A stretch of DNA of 64,000 nt from assembly GCF_001186155.3 (NCBI RefSeq), contig NZ_CP016540.2, positions 1,652,001 to 1,716,000 on the forward strand. Reading direction: 5' to 3'. Positions 6,591 to 13,728 of this stretch are shown piece after piece. A program made the translations under genes and the position numbers. This DNA comes from Planococcus versutus. Its GTDB lineage: Bacteria > Bacillota > Bacilli > Bacillales_A > Planococcaceae. The notes under the pieces were generated by a model. That model was given only the letters and a program-made list of their open reading frames with translations, was not told the DNA's origin and made no database searches. Numbering within the stretch: position 1 is the stretch's first letter; each line of letters opens with the position of its first letter.

Positions 6591-7379
6591 TTGAGAAAAA
6601 CCACTTTATCAATATTTTTTTTACCTTTTATTATCTTAAGCGCTTGTTCATCAGACAATACTGAAGTGCAGTCAGAAAAGAAAGCTGTAAGCGAAGAAGA
6701 TGCTGTAAATGAATCTACCGAGTCTACTGAAATAGAAGATTATTCACTTTCCATCCCAACTACCGAAGACATGGAAATCGTCAATGAAGTGACCTATGCT
6801 TTTTCTGACGAATCCAGCGAAATAAACTGGGCTTCTTATTACGCTGAAATTAAGAACAACAGCGATATGCCTATCAATCTTTCTTCTTCTTCAGTTGTTT
6901 ATGAGGATGAGGCTGGAGAAGTCGTAATAATGGTAAGTGATATGGGATTAGAAGTGCATCCTGGAATCGTTAATCCAGGAGAAACAGCTTTCGTAAACGT
7001 TTATGATCCGATTCAAGACACAGAACCGTTTACAGGAACTTATCAAGCAAATATTGAAATGCAGCCAATAGAATCTATCGATACTTTAGTAATGCATGAA
7101 ACGGAAAAAGTAAATGTTATCTTTGATGATAGTGGCAGTTTTCCAATGATTCGTGCAACAGGTATTGTAAAAACTAGCAAAGAAGTAGTGGGATATGATT
7201 TAGCTGTTATTCTATATGACGCTGAAGGAAATTTTTTAGGAGCCCTTACTGGCGGTTCTGATGATGATTTTTATAGCGCCGGCGCTACAACTGCCTTCGA
7301 TATTGAGAACCCACCTTTTCCTGGACAGTTAATGTCTGAAGTTGCAGATTGGAAAGCGATTGCGTATAGCATTCAATGA
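6591..7379 (+). CDS. Lipoprotein with FxLYD-like beta domain (phage cargo)
   Basis: The TTG start follows TTGAGGAG. The N-terminus is a lipoprotein signal with cleavage before Cys19 (FIILSACSSD), so the product should be anchored on the outer face of the membrane. After an acidic linker, residues about 50-260 form an immunoglobulin-like region with INWASYYAEIKNNSDMPINL and a repeat-like second half, resembling FxLYD/DUF4352-type domains. It lies between the repressor and a relic of a second repressor tail, so it looks like an inserted moron gene. It may alter the lysogen surface; that is inference. Confidence 0.8.
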   Translation: MRKTTLSIFFLPFIILSACSSDNTEVQSEKKAVSEEDAVNESTESTEIEDYSLSIPTTEDMEIVNEVTYAFSDESSEINWASYYAEIKNNSDMPINLSSSSVVYEDEAGEVVIMVSDMGLEVHPGIVNPGETAFVNVYDPIQDTEPFTGTYQANIEMQPIESIDTLVMHETEKVNVIFDDSGSFPMIRATGIVKTSKEVVGYDLAVILYDAEGNFLGALTGGSDDDFYSAGATTAFDIENPPFPGQLMSEVADWKAIAYSIQ

Positions 7380-7389
7380 AATATATATA

Positions 7390-7446
7390 GAACGAAAGAA
7401 ATACTTGTTGTCTATTTGGGAGATATTGAAGACACAGGGGAAGTGA
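7390..7446 (+). pseudogene. Relic of the 3' end of a second repressor gene
   Basis: Read in frame to the TGA at 7444, this stretch encodes ERKKYLLSIWEILKTQGK. It matches the last 18 residues of the 6222 repressor at 15 positions, while the DNA differs mostly at synonymous sites. The copies flank the lipoprotein gene. No upstream part of a repressor is present, so it is a remnant of a diverged homologue left by recombination. Confidence 0.75.
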
Positions 7447-7641
7447 AAAAAATTTCATAGTAGATTGTATAGTTCCTTCGGAATAACTGAGGAAGTTAAT
7501 TCGTGAAAACGCTCATTGTGGAGAAGACGTTAATATTAAAATTAATAACTCTCGCTACTGCTAGGTCTTATATTTCTTCAGAAAGTATTTTTCACTTTTT
7601 TGGTACACCTAAATTGAAAAACAATAGGATGGTGAATAATT

Positions 7642-8568
7642 TTGGTTGCAATAAAAGAAACACCTTATAAAATTAAAGTTCATACCTTTCAAGCAGGCAC
7701 TCCTGCAATTGATTTAGAATCTGCAAATCTAGTGGATTCTTATTACAATAATGATTTTTTCGAAAAATTTTTAAAATTAATTATCTCTAATAGAAATAAT
7801 AAACATAAAAACGGCACAAATTATTTTCATTTGGTTTCACTAAAACAATCTAGCGATGCTGATGTTCTTGAAGGCAAAATTCATACAACAAAGTATGGCG
7901 TTTTGAGTGATATTATAGATACTGATACTGATATAATTGTAAATAGAGTAGAGCCTGTACAGGGAGTAAGAAATGAAATAAATTTTGTAATTAACAAAAA
8001 TAATGGTTTATTTTTAATCCAAAATGATCCTTTTAGAATTGTTTCTCGTAATTTTCTTTTTGACTTCTTAAAAGAAAGAGAACCCCTTGCTTTAAATTTA
8101 GTGAAGCAGTTCAATTTAGATAATCTTTCACATTCATTATTTGAAAAGTTTTCTTTTACTTTCGTTACAGTTCATGACAAAGGATTTTATGAACAATTGG
8201 CCAAAATACATAATATTAAATCTATATCCGTTAATACCACTGTCGAAAGACCAGCCGTAAATAGTGCTTTGAATCGCTTTACTAAAGAAGGCGTATCTGA
8301 AGAAGATTTACTCGCTGATGTAACAGATATAATGTATACTTTTAAAAACACTAAAAGAAGTGATGGAATAAAAAGAGTTGAAAATTTTGTGGAAAATGCT
8401 TTGGATCTCGAAAAAATAGATTCTATTGTAGCTGAAGGTCAAAATCTAAAAGCTGAGTTTAAAATTAAACCTCAAAGTTATCAAATAAAAACATCTAAAA
8501 ACAAGCATGGAATCTTAGATCAATCGAAAATTATAAACCAAATGATTGAACTTGTTAAAACTCTTTAA
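7642..8568 (+). CDS. Uncharacterised 308-residue soluble protein, cargo of lysogeny arm
   Basis: The TTG start follows GGATGGTGAATAAT. There is no signal peptide or membrane helix. The protein is Lys/Asn-rich with mixed alpha-beta character; it includes NEINFVINKNNGLFLIQNDP and FVTVHDKGFYEQLAKIHNIK. I do not recognise a family. The sequence is visibly more AT-rich than the early arm. It is followed 24 bp later by a four-helix membrane protein, with a terminator after that gene, so the two form one cassette. A soluble protein plus multipass membrane protein downstream of a repressor has the layout of lambda RexA-RexB exclusion; no sequence similarity is claimed. Confidence 0.75.
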   Translation: MVAIKETPYKIKVHTFQAGTPAIDLESANLVDSYYNNDFFEKFLKLIISNRNNKHKNGTNYFHLVSLKQSSDADVLEGKIHTTKYGVLSDIIDTDTDIIVNRVEPVQGVRNEINFVINKNNGLFLIQNDPFRIVSRNFLFDFLKEREPLALNLVKQFNLDNLSHSLFEKFSFTFVTVHDKGFYEQLAKIHNIKSISVNTTVERPAVNSALNRFTKEGVSEEDLLADVTDIMYTFKNTKRSDGIKRVENFVENALDLEKIDSIVAEGQNLKAEFKIKPQSYQIKTSKNKHGILDQSKIINQMIELVKTL

Positions 8569-8592
8569 AATATTCTTTGCGGAGGGAAATGA

Positions 8593-9252
8593 GTGCTTAA
8601 ATACAAGGTCAAATCCAATAGAGTTAAATCTAAAAAAAATAAATTTGTGCAAAATAATGTTATTGATTACTTAAGATATTCGACTCCAAGTGAACTGAAG
8701 TTCGATTTTTTTGTACCATTATTTATAACACTTATTGTTACAGCTATTGTGGCTTTTATTATTCCAACACCTCGTGATTATGCATCGATGATATTAGAAC
8801 TAAACAGTCTTGCAATTACTATAATTGCTATACTAGCCGGATTTAACACTGCTAGTCTTGCAATTATAGCTACTGTAAGCAACAAAAACATAAAATCTCG
8901 GACTACAAATGAAAATAAAAACATACCCTCTACTAAGCTAAAAGGATATAAAAGATTGAAAAACCTGATCTATAATAATCCACCTCAGAAAGAGCTAGAT
9001 GCTTTTGTTTCTTTTTTTGCATATGCAGTTATCTCACAATTAATCATAATTGTAATAAGTCTAGTAATTAATTTTTTATTAACATCTATATTAAAAACTG
9101 AAGGTATTTTTCTTACGTTAAGCATGTTTAGCAAGTATGTTATTATGGTTCCACTTTCTGCTATATGGATTTTCCTAGTTCTTCACTCTATATTTTTATC
9201 AATAAGAAATATTGACATGATTTCTCACTTTATAAAATTTAACTCAAAATAA
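8593..9252 (+). CDS. Four-helix membrane protein, partner of the 308-residue protein
   Basis: The GTG start follows GGAGGGAAATGA. The 219-residue product starts with a very basic stretch of about 25 residues. It then has hydrophobic segments at about 39-59 (FFVPLFITLIVTAIVAFIIP), 70-94, 140-165 and 178-202, with a charged cytoplasmic or external loop of about 45 residues between helices 2 and 3. It has no recognised domain. By context it is the membrane half of a two-gene cassette in the repressor-integrase interval, a usual place for superinfection exclusion and abortive infection genes. Function is inference. Confidence 0.75.
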   Translation: MLKYKVKSNRVKSKKNKFVQNNVIDYLRYSTPSELKFDFFVPLFITLIVTAIVAFIIPTPRDYASMILELNSLAITIIAILAGFNTASLAIIATVSNKNIKSRTTNENKNIPSTKLKGYKRLKNLIYNNPPQKELDAFVSFFAYAVISQLIIIVISLVINFLLTSILKTEGIFLTLSMFSKYVIMVPLSAIWIFLVLHSIFLSIRNIDMISHFIKFNSK

Positions 9253-9279
9253 AAACTTGCTTTTAATTAGCAGGTTTTT
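9253..9279 (+). terminator. Intrinsic terminator after the two-gene cassette
   Basis: AAACTTGC (9253-9260) pairs with GCAGGTTT (9270-9277), with one G-T pair, followed by T-rich sequence. It directly follows the stop of the membrane protein gene and separates the cassette from the ImmA-type gene. Confidence 0.7.
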
Positions 9280-9293
9280 ATTTTATACTAATA

Positions 9294-9309
9294 TAGAACA
9301 TAAGTTCTA
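9294..9309. promoter_or_regulatory. LexA/DinR-like palindrome before the ImmA-type gene
   Basis: TAGAAC-ATAA-GTTCTA is a perfect 6-bp inverted repeat. It contains GAAC-N4-GTTC, the core of the Bacillus LexA (DinR) box. It lies 17 bp before the start codon at 9326, next to a TATACT at 9284-9289. It would link ImmA-type protease expression to DNA damage. Binding is inferred; the fourth base of the spacer departs from the usual consensus. Confidence 0.6.
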
Positions 9310-9325
9310 TATTAGGAGTGAGAAA

Positions 9326-9787
9326 ATGGGTAATACGTATAATAGTATTGAGGAATATATCAGGCAACTTATTAATTCCATAGGCATTTATCACCCGCAC
9401 CAACTAAATATCGAAAATATTTATCCGCGACTTAAATTAAGCATCTTTTACATACCACATGAATCTATGGCCATTGGCGGAAACCTGTTTTTAGATAATA
9501 GAAAAAGTGACGCTGCTCAGTGGCAAGATTTCGGTCATGAATTGGGTCATACACTCTTTCATGTTGGAGACCAGGCTTTCATACCTCTTTCAATGCGCGA
9601 ATGGCAGGAATGGAAGGCCGAAAACTTCTCACAGCACCTCTGTATCCCTACATTCATGCTAAACAAGATAACCCTGCCCAACAACGAAAATGAAGCCATC
9701 TGGTTAATCATGGAGACGTTTGGCGTTACACGTCCCTTCGCTGAGAAACGGCTGCGACAATACATACAGAACATGATTTATGGATGA
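9326..9787 (+). CDS. ImmA/IrrE-family metallopeptidase
   Basis: The 153-residue protein has the zinc motif HExxH (DFGHELGHTLFH, about residues 71-82) and a downstream Glu in KAENFSQHL. ImmA cleaves the ImmR repressor of ICEBs1 and triggers excision; this is the expected role here against the 6222 repressor. The start is the ATG at 9326 after TAGGAGTGAG; an upstream in-frame extension runs through the terminator and palindrome and is rejected. It follows a LexA-like site and precedes the integrase. Confidence 0.9.
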   Translation: MGNTYNSIEEYIRQLINSIGIYHPHQLNIENIYPRLKLSIFYIPHESMAIGGNLFLDNRKSDAAQWQDFGHELGHTLFHVGDQAFIPLSMREWQEWKAENFSQHLCIPTFMLNKITLPNNENEAIWLIMETFGVTRPFAEKRLRQYIQNMIYG

Positions 9788-9905
9788 TTGTTACCAAAGC
9801 AATCCTGAGTTGAATAGGATTCTACCATTTGAAGAATTGGCGTAAGAAGAGAAGACCGTCAGACTGGCTGAGTGAATGATACGGTGAACAGAGGGAGTGT
9901 GAGCC

Positions 9906-11093
9906 ATGAAATGCAGGAAATTACCTAATAATAAGTGGGAGTGTTACGAGGAAGGTCCGAGAGATCCTGTAACGAATAAGCGGAATGCCATTCGTAAACA
10001 AGCAACTAAGAAAAGTAGTGCTCAATTAAAAGTACAAATGGCTATAGATGCACTGGAGTCAGGAATCGATACCAAAAAAGCGAATCGAGTAACATTCGAA
10101 GAGATTGCATGGGAATGGTACAACGTCTATAGCGTCACTGGCATTAAGAATAGCACGATGCGAACGCGCGTACATGCCATTAAGGTGCTTTCCAAATACA
10201 TTGGAGAAACACTCATTAACCGAGTAACACATGGCCACTTACAAAATATTTTAATAGACTTAGATAAACGCGGTTATTCATCTTCTCTGTTAAATGGCGT
10301 AAAAGTAACGGCTAATTTTGTTTTTAAACATGCTATTATCCATCGACTTAGAAAAGATAATCCCGCTACCGGATTAATCATCCCAAAACGACGAATGACC
10401 GTGGCAGAAATTGAAAGTGAAGAAATCAAAGAAAAGTACTTCGAATCTGAGGATCTCAAAAAGTTTTTAAAAGCTGCTATTGATAATGGGCTGCCAAACG
10501 ATAAAGAATGGTTTTATTTAATGGCTTTTACGGGGATGCGCGTAGGAGAAGTTTGTGCCTTAAAATGGAGTGACGTGGATTTTAAAGAAAAAACGATTCG
10601 TGTAACGAAAACCTTGGACAATCCAAATGGGCGCATGTACACATATGAACTCACCCCACCAAAAACAAAGAAATCGATTCGCATTATTGAAGTCGATGAC
10701 GATTTATTGGACATACTTAAATCCCATAAATCACGTCAATTAAAAACACGAATGAAATTTCGAAAACAATTTGAAAAGTACGACGAGGGCAATTTCGTTT
10801 TTGCTAGAGAAAACGGTTTCCCCTTTTACAGCAGACTGGTTTACACTCGGACGATTCGTCTTTGCAAATTGGCAGAATTAAAAAAAGTCGAAGGACCTCA
10901 TATTATTCGCCACACCTATATCACGATGCTAGCAGAAGCTGGCGTAGACCTTCAGACGATTATGCAACGTGTCGGTCACGAAGATTCTAAGACGACCACC
11001 AGCATTTATATGCATATTACAAAAGCGATGAAGAAAAATGCTACCGATCAAGTTCATCATCATTTCGGCAACCTTTTTCGCATGAATCTCTAA
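9906..11093 (+). CDS. int: Tyrosine site-specific recombinase (phage integrase)
   Basis: The 395-residue protein has an N-terminal arm-binding region, a SAM-like core-binding domain (about 60-165) and a catalytic domain. The tetrad and nucleophile are visible: R212 (TGMRVGEVCALKW), H332 and R335 (HIIRHTY), H358 (GHEDSKTTT) and Y368. It catalyses integration and, with an excisionase, excision. The start follows GAGGGAGTGTGAGCC. The 118 bp before it carry no gene. The 3' end lies at the prophage boundary and overlaps the end of a truncated host ORF, as expected for an integrase next to attP. Confidence 0.95.
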   Translation: MKCRKLPNNKWECYEEGPRDPVTNKRNAIRKQATKKSSAQLKVQMAIDALESGIDTKKANRVTFEEIAWEWYNVYSVTGIKNSTMRTRVHAIKVLSKYIGETLINRVTHGHLQNILIDLDKRGYSSSLLNGVKVTANFVFKHAIIHRLRKDNPATGLIIPKRRMTVAEIESEEIKEKYFESEDLKKFLKAAIDNGLPNDKEWFYLMAFTGMRVGEVCALKWSDVDFKEKTIRVTKTLDNPNGRMYTYELTPPKTKKSIRIIEVDDDLLDILKSHKSRQLKTRMKFRKQFEKYDEGNFVFARENGFPFYSRLVYTRTIRLCKLAELKKVEGPHIIRHTYITMLAEAGVDLQTIMQRVGHEDSKTTTSIYMHITKAMKKNATDQVHHHFGNLFRMNL

Positions 11094-11236
11094 CTTTTGT
11101 GCGAGTATTGTGCGAGTAGGCGTTTTTTACAACAATAAAAACCCTGTAAACCCAATGGTATCAAGCTTTTTTCGATTTTGTACCCATTATCGTACGTGCA
11201 GCGTATACTGGCGCTCTTAAAATCGCTATAAGCCAT
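11090..11236 (-). pseudogene. Truncated 5' end of a host gene at the integration site (DUF1659-like)
   Basis: A leftward frame begins at the ATG at 11236 after AAAGGAGGTGAAGAAC, a near-perfect ribosome site. Its first residues (MAYSDFKSASIRCTYDNGYK) look like a small Bacillales protein of the DUF1659 type. After about residue 24 the sequence becomes Cys/Lys-rich and non-natural and stops inside the integrase gene. I infer that prophage integration separated the 5' end from the rest of the gene, with the crossover near 11130-11180. The family call is tentative; the good ribosome site with broken coding is what the sequence shows. Confidence 0.55.
11097..11118 (+). repeat. Tandem 11-bp repeat, probable integrase arm sites
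   Basis: TTGTGCGAGTA occurs twice back to back, at 11097-11107 and 11108-11118, starting 4 bp after the integrase stop codon. Directly repeated short sites beside the core are typical of arm-type binding sites of tyrosine integrases. Confidence 0.6.
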
Positions 11237-11355
11237 GTTCTTCACCTCCTTTCATTCGCTATATAGACACAGATAAAAAAAAGAGATACATATTTAATGA
11301 ATTTCTTTCTAAATCCTTCTATAATAGAAGTAATGGAAAAATGAGGTGAAACAAT

Positions 11356-11790
11356 ATGGAGCTGAATGGCTGGTTTTTATGGTTTATTCTATTTTGGGTA
11401 GTCGTCTTAGTAGGCCTTTTTGCTATTGGTGGATATTTTATGTTCAGAAAATTTCTGAAGTCGATGCCGAAAGAAGATGGCCTTTCAGATTTGAACTGGG
11501 AAGAATATTACGTTGATAAAACGATTCATTTATGGGGCGATGAAGAAAAAGCAATGTTGAACGAATTGGTTCAACCGGTTCCTGATTTATTTCGTCCGGT
11601 AGCTAAACAAAAAATTGCTGGTAGAATTGGACAAGTCCTACTCGAAGAAAAAGCCAAAAAGATGAAGTTAGAGCATATTATTCGAGGGTATATTCTAGCC
11701 ACACCAAAAAGAGACCATAAATTTTTACGAAAAAAACTCAAAGAAATGCAAATTGATATTAATCCTTACGAACAGTATTTTGAACAGTAA
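11356..11790 (+). CDS. yneK: DUF2621 family membrane-anchored protein (YneK type)
   Basis: The 144-residue protein has one N-terminal transmembrane helix (residues 5-30, WFLWFILFWVVVLVGLFAIG). A soluble helical domain follows, with WEEYYVDKTIHLWGDEEKAM, as in the DUF2621 family that includes B. subtilis YneK. Its function is unknown. It faces ccdC (yneJ), its neighbour in B. subtilis, across a shared bidirectional terminator. A TATAAT at 11320-11325 and AGGTGAAACAAT upstream supply transcription and translation signals. It is the first intact chromosomal gene right of the prophage. Confidence 0.82.
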   Translation: MELNGWFLWFILFWVVVLVGLFAIGGYFMFRKFLKSMPKEDGLSDLNWEEYYVDKTIHLWGDEEKAMLNELVQPVPDLFRPVAKQKIAGRIGQVLLEEKAKKMKLEHIIRGYILATPKRDHKFLRKKLKEMQIDINPYEQYFEQ

Positions 11791-11826
11791 AAAGCGCCGC
11801 TTCCTATTATGTAGGAGCAGCGCTTT
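11790..11826. terminator. Bidirectional terminator between yneK and ccdC
   Basis: AAAAGCGCCGCTTCCTA and TAGGAGCAGCGCTTTT pair across a short loop with small mismatches. T runs lie on both sides, so the hairpin can end both convergent transcripts. Confidence 0.75.
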
Positions 11827-12307
11827 TGTTTTTTGTAGCGAGTTTTTTATATTGCCACAGCATTGTCAATCGCCATGGCCAAAGCATACCGAATGCCAAG
11901 ATCCAGAACATGCCTCCTAGCTCTCCAACATCTATGCTAGAGCTCAAGACAACTTTACCAATCACACGCACTAGTAACAGTCCAAATAAAATAAAGACAA
12001 ATGCTTTTGACTGTTTCAAGTAGATATCCCCATCCCGAATTTCAAATTTCGACGTCCAAATTAAAATTGTCGAAAAGAGAATACCAACGGCCAAAGCTTC
12101 TACAATCTGCATAGGTGCAACTCGGAAAACCGGGAATATAAACATTAATGCCCCAGTCGACATAAAAAATGGAGGAAGAATAATTTTTTTGACCGAAGCT
12201 GGTTTTTTTGCTGCTTTAGATCGAATAATCATTGCAAGCAAGCCCATCACAAAAGCACCGACTGTCGTAACGATTAAATAAACTTCTGTAGGAATTTGAT
12301 CAAACAT
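11807..12307 (-). CDS. ccdC: CcdC-like membrane protein
   Basis: The 166-residue protein has about five hydrophobic helices, starting FDQIPTEVYLIVTTVGAFVM, and matches the CcdC (YneJ, DUF1453) family. It is encoded after ccdA and a thioredoxin-like gene, as in the cytochrome c maturation locus. In B. subtilis ccdC is not essential for cytochrome c synthesis and its role is uncertain. The ATG at 12307 follows TTGGAGGATAATCTAC; its 5' end overlaps the upstream gene by 8 bp. Confidence 0.85.
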   Translation of the reverse strand: MFDQIPTEVYLIVTTVGAFVMGLLAMIIRSKAAKKPASVKKIILPPFFMSTGALMFIFPVFRVAPMQIVEALAVGILFSTILIWTSKFEIRDGDIYLKQSKAFVFILFGLLLVRVIGKVVLSSSIDVGELGGMFWILAFGMLWPWRLTMLWQYKKLATKNKSAAPT

Positions 12308-12635
12308 GTAGATTATCCTCCAACTCATCTAATCGACGACGTAATTCATCGATTGGCACAAATCGGGCAAAACGCTGAACTTCTTTGCCTTCACGGAATA
12401 ACATTACAACAGGTGCAGTAAACAGCATTAATTGGCCCGCCATTTCTGGCACTTTCGCAACATTGACCAAGTGAAAAGACAGCTTGTAGTCATCTTCAAA
12501 GCTTTCTACTTGAGGATGTAAACCTTCACAGACTGAACAATTGTCTGTTTTCACAAAAAGCAAAAAGGTCTGCTCTCCGCTAACTAACGATTGGAATTCT
12601 TCTATGTTTGAGATGAGTCTCACTGGTTTCACCAA
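12300..12635 (-). CDS. Thioredoxin-like protein with CSVC motif
   Basis: The 111-residue protein has a thioredoxin fold with CxxC in FVKTDNCSVCEGLHPQVE (about residues 33-36) and a cis-Pro region in LFTAPVVMLFREGKEV. No signal peptide is present, so it is probably cytoplasmic. It lies between ccdA and ccdC. B. subtilis has the unrelated response-regulator-like gene yneI in that slot, so this neighbour differs. It may pass electrons to CcdA, which is inference. The start is TTG or the adjacent GTG, with only a weak ribosome site. Confidence 0.78.
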   Translation of the reverse strand: MVKPVRLISNIEEFQSLVSGEQTFLLFVKTDNCSVCEGLHPQVESFEDDYKLSFHLVNVAKVPEMAGQLMLFTAPVVMLFREGKEVQRFARFVPIDELRRRLDELEDNLHV

Positions 12636-12647
12636 CTTTATACTAGT

Positions 12648-13358
12648 TTAAAATCCTTGGAAATCACCAAAAATCGGGCTAAGCACACGGATTAAATACG
12701 TCATGCCATCGAAAAACAGTAAAATACCAACTGCAATCATAACATATCCGCCAGCTTTCATAATCTTTTGGTTGTGTTTACGCAACCAACCCATACGTGT
12801 CACGAAGAATGATAAGACAAAAAACGGAATAGCAAAACCGAGTACGTAAGCTACCATATACCAAACGCCAGATCCGGGATTCGTTGCAGCAAGAGCGTAA
12901 ATAGCTGCCGTTATGGGTCCTGTACATGGCGTCCAACCTGCTGCAAAAGCAAGACCAATTACGAATGTGCCGAGAAATCCTGATGGTCGGTTTTTAAAAG
13001 AGAACTTGCGGTCTTGCATTAAGAATTTTGGTGAAAAAACCCCGACAATCATTAACCCGAACAAAACAATAAAAATTGCGCCTGCTTGACGAATTACTTC
13101 ATCGTATTGAATAAACCATTCATAGAAAAATGAAGTGCTAAACCCAAGTGCAATAAAGATTGTTGAAAAGCCTAATAGGAAAAACAAGGTATGAAACATG
13201 CCCCGTCTTTGCATCACTTTTTTATCGTTTTTAATTTCATCCATAGTCATACCTGTTATATAAGATAAAAATGCTGGATACAAAGGCAGTGTACATGGAG
13301 AAATAAAACTCAAAAAGCCGGCTCCAAAAGCTAAAAATAGATTAATATCAGATCCCAC
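12648..13358 (-). CDS. ccdA: CcdA, thiol-disulfide electron carrier for cytochrome c maturation
   Basis: This 236-residue protein has six hydrophobic helices and the paired Cys of the DsbD/CcdA family: [17 protein letters not shown] in helix 1 and [20 protein letters not shown] in helix 4. CcdA moves reducing equivalents from cytoplasmic thioredoxin to extracytoplasmic thiol proteins, keeping apocytochrome c haem-binding cysteines reduced. The GTG start follows AAGGAGAATTACA. It heads a three-gene operon with a thioredoxin-like gene and ccdC. Confidence 0.93.
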   Translation of the reverse strand: MGSDINLFLAFGAGFLSFISPCTLPLYPAFLSYITGMTMDEIKNDKKVMQRRGMFHTLFFLLGFSTIFIALGFSTSFFYEWFIQYDEVIRQAGAIFIVLFGLMIVGVFSPKFLMQDRKFSFKNRPSGFLGTFVIGLAFAAGWTPCTGPITAAIYALAATNPGSGVWYMVAYVLGFAIPFFVLSFFVTRMGWLRKHNQKIMKAGGYVMIAVGILLFFDGMTYLIRVLSPIFGDFQGF

Positions 13359-13728
13359 TTGTAATTCTCCTTCCTATGCTCTTCTCATCTTAACAAATTT
13401 CCTACTGAAACACTGCTTCTGTACCTGTGAAATCTTTGTGGACAAAATTTTATTTGTTGCGTTAATTTTTTTAGATGCTTTTTTTGAACTTTCGTAAAGA
13501 TCCTTTAGTAGTTTACTACATATAAAATAAAAAAAGCTTACTTTCTCTTAAACTATTTCTTAAACTAGAAAACACAGCCATCTAGTCTTTAAATGGCCGT
13601 GTTTCAACAATTATTAGTACACTTAAGAACTGTTAACTATGCCTGATTTCTAATCATCCATTCACTTTTGCGGTACCGTTTTTTTCTGTACTATTAACGC
13701 TTTGTGTAAATTAGAAAACTTCTCTGGT
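13359..13728. other. 370-bp intergenic region with one terminator
   Basis: No coding sequence is supported. A hairpin of AAACACAGCCAT (13570-13581) with ATGGCCGTGTTT (13593-13604) pairs best on the - strand, followed there by TTTTCTAGTTT, and can end the ABC exporter transcript. The part next to ccdA should carry its promoter, but no clear -35/-10 pair was found. Confidence 0.5.

Larger units (their letters stand above)
1..11240. mobile_element. Integrase-proximal part of a prophage (left end outside window)
   Basis: The segment contains, in phage order, RecT, YqaJ nuclease, an antirepressor-like protein, two divergent XRE regulators, an ImmA-type protease and a tyrosine integrase. The integrase lies at the boundary with chromosomal genes of the yneJ-yneK type, so the right end falls between 11093 and about 11240. 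No structural, packaging or lysis genes are visible; they would lie left of position 1. An integrative conjugative element cannot be excluded, because ImmA/ImmR-type regulation occurs in both, but RecT plus YqaJ favours a phage. The right boundary is inferred from the truncated host ORF at 11090-11236. Confidence 0.9.

Noticed and set aside
9257..9325. N-terminal extension of the ImmA-type protein
   Set aside because: It would run through a terminator and the palindromic operator, and the ATG at 9326 has the ribosome site.
12300..12635. Thioredoxin-like gene as the yneI (CheY-like) gene of the ccd locus
   Set aside because: The CxxC motif and thioredoxin strand pattern are clear and there is no receiver-domain Asp pocket.
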